Shown piece after piece: positions 39,901-48,900 of a stretch of DNA of 64,000 bases. The translations under genes and the position numbers were made by a program. The stretch's first letter is position 1. Each line of letters starts with the position of its first letter. Source of the stretch: Forficula auricularia. Lineage: Eukaryota; Arthropoda; Insecta; Dermaptera; Forficulidae. Where the stretch lies: contig JALMQS010000817.1 in NCBI GenBank assembly GCA_024734495.1, forward strand, positions 1-64,000, read 5' to 3'. The notes beneath the pieces were generated by a model that ran no database searches, was not told where the DNA came from, and worked only from the letters and a program-made list of their open reading frames with translations.

Positions 39901-42900
39901 CTTTATTAATTTAATTTTATATTAATACAAAATTCAATTTCACTTTAGGTTAATACAATTTTGACACCATGTCGAACTTTGTTTGTTTGCTGGAACAGAG
40001 TCTACTTTCAAGATAAATGAAATTTGCAGATTTTTTTGTCCTCCCTATATCACCCCCCACCGAATAACTTCAGGTTCATAACTATCTGTTTTCAACAAAA
40101 GGATCGTGAATATAAATTGTCTCTTAATAATTTATTAATTTTATTTGAAAATTCATCTTTTTTGGATATGTCCTCCTTCCCGCTATTATTAAGCCTCTGA
40201 TTAAATTTTCGCTTAGCGTTACGGGAACTAAATTTTATCTTTCTGCGAGTACGTATTCAAGGCTCTTAGATTTAATGATTTTTATTTTTTCTGTTTTATC
40301 TGTTTTGGAGAGCGACTATAGAAATTTTCGTTAAGAATGAAACTCCGTTTTAATTAAGGGTTGTTTTATCTACTAAATTTCAGCTTTTTTCTATATATAA
40401 TAATATTATTCCTTGGAGTTATTATCAAGCAAATCACCCTCCTCTGTAAGATTAATCCCGAACAAGTCATGGAAAAAGGGCAGAATTTCATTCAGATCAA
40501 AAATATGTAAATTGCGTTTTAGTATTTTACTTATTATTTTAACTTATAATTTACCATCTGCGAAGTCCACCTTCGGCGAGCATCTTGCTGGCCTGAGGGC
40601 TATGCCACCCAGAATTCCGCAGAGACTTTTAAAATAATAATTTACATTTCCTAATTTTAATAAATTTTATTTATCATGGATAGATAGATAAGTTATACTG
40701 CTTTGGCACGTTAAAAGCACTGGATTCTGTATGCGAAATAAATCAACTTATACTGCTGTACCGCGAGTAGTTCATAAACATTAAGTACTGTTAAAATATA
40801 GTATTAGCGGCGACCCTCTGGAATTAAATGAGGAGAGATAAAGTGAGTTCAACCCTTTAACTGCACTAGAGACACAAATGGGCATTGCCCAAACTGGAAG
40901 AAGCTGGCCGAGCCAAGATTTAGTCAATATTATTTAATTGAAATAGATTTAAATATTTGATTTGGGTATACTTTTCTCTCGAAAATATGTTAATATAAAA
41001 AAATTCACTTTCTTTTAGGAAAATTAATATTTTCAGATATACGAGTATATTGATATTTTTTCAATTGGATATAATCTAGATTTTCTACGTGGACCTGAAT
41101 TTCCATTTAGAGAAAATAGATTTAATCGACCGCTATATATAATTGGAATATCAATGAATATTTTATTTAAATTTTTGAATCGATTTACCCAGATTGGCAA
41201 GTACATAAACATCGTTTAGAGAAATTGATAAATCTTTGAACCGGATAATTGAATAATTAAATAAGTGAAAAAGCTTTTCGTAGTAAAAGCATAACTTGTT
41301 TTTGAAAATGAAATTGCTATACTTTCTTTCTTTTTTTTTTAAATAAACATATCAGTTTACTTTTCTTATCAATTCTCGTTAAAATTATTGAATTATTTCC
41401 TATTCCTCTCGATAAAACTAAATTTATTCAAATGTTTTTTTTTTTTTATTAAATATCCAAGTGAAGAAATACGTACATGTTTATATTAAACTGAAGATTA
41501 AGACAAAGCCTTCTAAACTCTAATCTCAAAATAACCATATCAATTTGCTATATTTCTAAAGGGAGTTTAAAGATCAATTTAAGAAAATTTTTGAAAAAAA
41601 CCTAAATCAAATTTTATTAGTGATTTTTAGTTTTTTGACAATTTTTTTTCGGACATTGTTTCTAGCTTCAAAGTTATTGCTAATCGTAACAGTTATTGAA
41701 AGAATCAGACTTTGAGTGTGGGAACCAAAAAGTAAAGTGAAACAACACATATTTTAAAACACAAGAGACTCTGAAGGAAGAATATTGACATGATGAGGTT
41801 TATTCATGGCCGTTGGCACTGTTTTCGAGGGGAGATGGCCAATCTTACGTCTTGACTCTGAGCAATGTGAAGTCCAAGGCTTATAAAATTTGCATTACAA
41901 ATATATTTGTATTTTAAATACTATTAAAAACATTAATAAATCATTATATTTGAAAATCATTTTTTTTTTGCAAATTTCATCAAATAAGGCATCATTTTCG
42001 TTATATTTTAAATTTAACATTAGATTAAAAAAAATATATATTTTGGGACCTTCGTTCCAAACGGATACTGCTTTGGGTGAGTGAGGGTAGGATTCAGAAA
42101 TTAATTCTTGTGACTTAAACTCCACAGTCCTGAGATAGAAATCGACCATCTGCCACAATGAATCAGCTTGTCTTATAAGAAAATCTTAAATTTCTCCTAA
42201 TTCTATTGATATAAGCAATCTATGACTGGCCTATAGCGCTCTTAGTTATTTCCGATCTTATATATTGAGAGTTCTTAGAAATGGATTAGTCCAAAGATTC
42301 TCGAATCATCTTTATTTATTCCTATTTTGTATTATTACTATTAATTTACTATTTTTAATAGTTCCTCGGCGAGAACAATTTTTCTTCGACTAAAACTCGT
42401 CTGGACTTGACATGCTTGAACTGAAAGATATACCAGGTAGGGACTTCAAATTTTAAAATTTTTTTGCCCATGGTAGCAGAATCTTTATATATTAAATGAG
42501 AGAATAAAAGAGTCTGTCTTCTGCTGGAATAAATAAAATTTATAATTCCAGCAAGAAGACATACTCTTTTATTGTCTCCTTCAAAGGGACTTCAAACCTT
42601 CTATCCCCACAAAAAAATCTTACATTTTAATTGCCCCTTCAAATTATGCAATAATTTTATTTCATTTTGAGAGACAATATACTTTTCAAAACAAAAAATG
42701 TTTTTTTATAGAAATATATGAAATAACGGATAATAATTTGAAAATTTAAAGATCCTCCTGAATTTATGAAAATACTCTAAATGTTTTAAATTTTAGGGAG
42801 CGCCGCATCCACACCATTCATGGACCGCACGCCACTGAAAGATAGATATACTTATATATTATATATTCCAGATGATAGAGATGGAAAAAGAAAAAAAAAG

Positions 42901-45900
42901 AAATAAATTAAAATCTTAATAAATATTAAATTGTAATTTAACTCAGTGCAAATTTTATGATATTTTTTAAAATAAAATTCATTTTTACGGCTAGTGCTCT
43001 AGACCTTCTTGCTTGTTTACACCTCTATGTTTCAGTCTATCAGGTTATATACATTTAAAATTTTATCACAAATTATATAGTATTATTTTTATTTTCTAAT
43101 AGATTAAATTCAAGAAAGAATTGTTATTTAGGACCTAGATAAAATACAAATCTTGTTATTTAAATTAGCGATTATGATCTGACCGAGGAGTGTCTAACTA
43201 TTTTGGCAACTGTCCTTGAATGTCTAATGAGCGGCCCTCTTGGCGTGGGAGATCCACTCACAACCAGAACCACAATCATACACCAACCATCAAACTATAA
43301 ACTATCTCCAGGATCCAGAACGTTGATTTAAAGATTATTCAGCTGAAGTAACTATAAAAAATCAACTCTCAATAAATAATTATTGATCCGAAACAAGAAA
43401 ATTTTCAAACATTTGAAATCAAATTAGATTCAAATCGAACAAACGCATTCGCCAACTCGTTTATCTCTATGACTTCTATACAATGGAATACTTCCCGCCT
43501 TTCCCCGTGATTAGAGTCTTCAAGAGAGGAGGAAGGGAGCGCAGGAGGGCCTATACCCCCAGGCTCTAAAGAAGGCCCTGGGATAATTTTTTTATTTTAT
43601 TTTTACATTGTAATAAATATATATATATTGGTATAATTTTGATGGCTGTATATGTATATAATTAAGTAATGGAGAGGGATTCAGCCAATGGCTGAATAAA
43701 AAACTCCCAATTATGGAAAACTTTTTGGCTTTAATTAAATAATGCCATCAGTTCCCAAGAGAGTATTAGCGACAAAATTAATTTTATAAATAAATTGTCC
43801 GAAGGCAGAGAGAAACGTTTTCCATAATTGAGAGTTTTTTATTCAGCAGAGGCTACCCATTGGCTGAATCCCTCTCCATTACTTAATTAAATATATATAT
43901 ATTTTTATAAAAAATATATCTGATAAAAAAAATTTAAGAGGGTGGATTCGATTAGATCCAACCCCGGTGTACTCTGCGGCCCTGCCCAAGATATGCAACC
44001 TTCAATCTTTCAAAGCACAATACCACAGGATTATTATTGAAAACCTTTACTTAAAGTAAAAAGTCTTAACAAATAAAAAACATTAAATTTGAAATTTGTG
44101 CAGGTAATATAATAATGCAAGTAAACTTACAATGGTAAGAAAAACAATATATGAAAGTGTTTTGACAGATCATAAATTTTATATTTCTTTCGTATATAGT
44201 GTTTAGAAATAAATATGTAGTAGGTAAAGAATTATTATTGAGAAAACTAAGCTTGTAAAGAAACTCATTTATGAATAAATCAAAAGATTTTTAATGAATG
44301 ATTTAGCTAAAGAATCCATAAATTGTGACTTTTATTTTATTTTAACATAAATCAAATGAAAATGAAAGGACTAGTGACTGGGTATTTACATACCAATTCA
44401 TCGGAAATCGCAAAAAATCTAACTACTTCGAAAAAATGGTCTGCTCCTTTAAAAATCATTCTAATAAATGATGAAACAAAATTATAAGAACTTGGTAAAA
44501 CATAAATAGTGTGATGTGTGGTATTTGATTGTCCAAGTAAAAAGAGTAAAAAAAAACTTTTTTTAAATGCATTCTGATGCAAAAAAGGGCTCATCAAGAA
44601 GATCCAATCGCTATAGAGGAAAGACCCTTGCAATACCAAAGAGAAGAGAAAGTGAACAAGCGAAAGGGTGGAGAATTAGGTGTCTGTGGACCCTGGATTT
44701 GAAGGATTGAAGTGATAGAGAGAGACTGGGGGTGAGTTCTGGTCCCTTGATGTCATGAGATAATCGTATTGGCGAATGAAGTAGTTCGGCACTTCTTTAA
44801 TGTAAGAGACAAGGCATTTGTACGAATCGGCAAATCGCGGGATATGAGCAAAGAATGTTGGAGCAGGGATTGGGGATTATTGATTTTAATTCATCGGAGC
44901 ACATGGGTTTCTTCGATGAACCCGTGGTGGTCTATTAGTCAGATAGATTTATTTACATCCAGATTGGCAAGAGATGCTTAATGCTTTGTGTGCATTATGT
45001 TATTTTACCATATTATAATCAAATAACTAAATAAAGGGGATGCTTATACTATAGGGTTGTACAAATAGGTGAATTCTACTCACTTGGGTCCATATCGAGG
45101 ATGCGAGAGAATCGACTGCACAGTCGATTCGCGGAGCTGGAAATTTCCATATGGCAAGGGAGATTTTTCACTCGAGCCGAGTGCTGAATCCGTAAAGTCT
45201 GAATTGAGATTCTGCCTGGAAAAGGCAAAAAGACATGTTTGAATTTTATTTTATGATATCTTTGTTATTGATTTGTTTTCTCTTTTAAACGCCCTAAAAA
45301 TAGGCAACCCTCATTTCACAGTAGATTGATAAAACTTGGAAAGAGTAATAGATGTTTTCTTTCATTTCAGTAAATATAGTTTTCAATGGCCCGAAAGTCG
45401 ATGGAATTCTAACTTGTTCTTAGATAGTCACTTTATCAGTCTGAATTTCAAGTTCCACAACCAGACATGAACTTTATCAAAAATAATGAATAAATACATT
45501 TGTAAATTAGTGAGTGAAAAGATGCCGATAGGGCAGTGCCTAAGGCGCTTTACTTGGGATCGAATCTCGCCTTGGTTAGAACAATTCTCATCATTGTAAA
45601 AAATGCAAGGCGCCTCATTAAATCCATGTGAAGTCAACGGGAAACCAGCCCTATGAAAATTTTCCCCAAGAAAATTAAAATAGAGAGGATACTCTCCATA
45701 TTAATCGCCGACGCCCGGGTTCGAGTATGGCGTTTGAAGAAGATTAGTGAGTGAGGAGAGGCAGAGTTTCATATTTATTAAATGATTTTATATCTATTAA
45801 ATGCTTACAAAACAATAAAGAAATATGAGTATAGAAAACATGACAGAATTTTATAAACCTTTTTTTAATTATATTAATGCGAGGAGTTACACCAGAGAGG

Positions 45901-48900
45901 TGCGATCTCTAGGCCAGGATTGATCCTTGCATCGTGAAAAGGAGAGGTAAAATTTTATTTGGGTTTTAGCGAAAGGTACCTGTGGATGTGGGGTTTAAAT
46001 AACTGAAGGAACCCAATTAAGAAAAAGCATGCCCCGAAAAATTCGTAGTCCTTAAAAATAAGAGACCATATTATATCTAATGGAAAGGTTCCTCGATTTT
46101 GGATTAAACACTTTTGTTTTCCACATTGCTGAATTAGGTTAGATATCAAGATAATGTTTTCCACACTTAATTTAACGCCGTTCCACGAAGATATTTGGAT
46201 GCAGCACTGACACTGTTAAAATTAATAGCTAATAGGAGAGCGGGGTCTTACTACTTCCATTCCTACTCTCACTACTCATTTCCTCATTAAAAAACCCTTA
46301 GGGCCACAAAACAACAGAGAAGGGAAGATTTCACTAATATACCATATTTATATATTCAAACGCATCAATAATTGATTAATTATATCACAGAAAATTGGAT
46401 TAATTTCTATAACTATTTCGCAAATATAGGTACCATATACCTACCTTAGATTCAAAACAAAAAATATTCATTTAAATTTTTCAATTATATAACAACCAAA
46501 TTTTTATCAAGGATAGAAACCAGATACGTAGGTGTGTTACATTTTTTTTTTACTTTTTACACCTACAAAATTTAAAGCTAAGAAGTTAAATAAGAATATA
46601 CCTATTTAGTAAAAACGAAATCATTATTTTTTTTTATTTTTTTTTTTATTTGAAAAAAATATATATTTTTTGATCATTTTACATAGTATTTTATATGCCA
46701 ATTCTTTCACTATGCATGAGAACAGTCCGGGACTTTAATATACATGTACATTTCGAAAATTAAAAAATGTACTATAAATAATTATAATTCTGTTAAAGAT
46801 CATAAATAATACTCATAATATTTGTCATGTTTACAATATATATTATATACATCATACATCGAATTAATGGCGTACGTGAGAATATGCAAGTTACGATGTA
46901 TCTAAATCCCTCAAAATAAAATTAATAATAATTGAGTATATGTATTTCATTCAAAAATTAAACATTTTCTAAAATTAATATTGAGTCCTTTACCTATATA
47001 ATGATGTAACTTGAACCGAAAATTATTTTTTTCGAAATCAATAGGCCGATCACTGTGAGCCCTAAGAATGGTTTGATGCAACTACTCTATCTTCTTTCAC
47101 TATTGCCAAGTTATACATCCCTTCCTTCATTTAAGTTTTTAATGACAGCTTAAATCCATGAGACATTTTTATTATTATCTTTAACTTTTTTGTTATAGAG
47201 CTTAGAGAATCTACAAAATTATCATATAGGATTTGGATTTCATCCAAGTGACTAAGATTCCAATATCTAAGCTTGGCTATTAAATTTTTTATTATTATTT
47301 TGTTTATGTCATAAGAAGATTGAATCCGAAATCCCAACAATTTTTTTTTTTATTTTTGAGTCCCTCTAAATATTTCATGACTAGAATGAATATAAAGAAA
47401 AAAAACAACATATTATCAGGGAACCTGTTTGGCTTCACAGATGTTCGATTGAATGGCTATCGACCTACTCTAATGTTTGAAGCGAGGTCCTGCCTTAGGG
47501 CCCGGATCCCGGAGTAAAATGATGGGCGTGTTGGAATGCGTCTTAATTCCGATCAAGGAAGAGCTTATTTAAAAATATAGACCACCTCCTAATAAAAATT
47601 TCGAAAATATCCTTGAGGAAGATCAGTGAATTTCCACAAAAAATCTATTTTTTATGAACTTAAAGGTTTAAAGATTCATTTTTTAATATTATAAAAATGC
47701 AAGAAGGTGATTCTGTCATATCAGAAAAGAAGAAGGGTATTTTCGAAAATATATTTTGGGAAATAACTACATAAAAATGTAATTACTCGGTACGCTCACC
47801 AGATCGGGCAGTATTGAATTCGCTTTATTTTTTTTTTTTTTTACTTATTCCTATTTAGAAATATCTGAACCATATGGAAAATTGTAGTCTCTAGCAACTT
47901 ATTTCCACTACACAATGCATTTGGTTTGTAAATGAAATTTGTCCACATTTTTTAAGTGTTAACAACTTATGCTAGTACAGGCGGCTAATTGTTAAATATT
48001 TAACGCAGGGTAGATTTATAGTGAATCGCAAAATTAAAATCTTTTTATTATTATTTTTTTTTCTATGAGACCGATGTAAAAAGATGTTGTACCAAAAAGG
48101 TGCAGCCTCTGTAGTCTGAGCGGACCCTTGTATCATGAATAGAAGAAAAGAAAGAAATTTTAGGGATTTCGTTGGAGTATCAATGGATGCGGGTTTGAAA
48201 GAATGTAGGTTATATGTCGCTAGGAAGACGACTCCAGGAAGAAAGTTTCATTTTCTAGAAGTCATAGGGATAAATGAGTTTCATTTGTTTTATTATTATC
48301 TAATTTAATCCAGAAAGTGCTGAATGTTTGTAAATTGTAAATTTAGGGCAAATATGAATTTAAGGGAGGAGAATATTGAATTTAACTGTTAGTTCTAATA
48401 CCTAAAAATAATTTCATTTATTCCGTACTCTAAAAAGAGAATGGATGAAGAAAGTGCTATTTGTACATTGTTCGTTTAAAATTATTATTTTGGCTTTGAT
48501 TATAATATATATATTTGTTTAGCTTGGGGCCGGTAGAATTTTCCTTCCCAGCCCCAAATTTTCTCTCCACGGCCCTGCTTATGAGATATTAGTAGACATG
48601 TATATAGAATAAATAGACAGAGATATTGTATCAGTACCATAATAGAGTTTCGTTTTTCGTTTATATCGAATCCTAATAAAGGAGCTTTCAAGTAATACGT
48701 AACGCGTTTTGTAAGTTTTTTGACCCCCCCCCCCCAGGGGGGAGGGGGCGAAAGAAAGGACCCGCCCCACCATAACAAATTGCCCCCCCCCCCCCCCCCT
48801 TTAATGTTTTAGGTAATACTTGAACGCTCCCCAAGGGAACGGCCGGAGAAGATGCTAGAGGTCCAGGGAATTTAGTGAGCTAGATAAGGCGGAATATCTT

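Larger units (their letters stand above)
38947..45083 (-). other. ABCG8-like intron 2 (6.1 kb)
   Basis: Contains the candidate alternative exon, a 26-bp hairpin (42495-42575) and the 43663-43893 foldback. The rest is AT-rich without coding signals. Confidence 0.55.

Noticed and set aside
44352..44639. 95-aa minus-strand ORF
   Set aside because: Chance ORF in intron 2: Phe/Ser-rich, no splice fit to the gene, no motif.
45515..45600. Functional tRNA gene
   Set aside because: A/B-box-like blocks but no cloverleaf or acceptor stem could be drawn; same for the other SINE-like sites.
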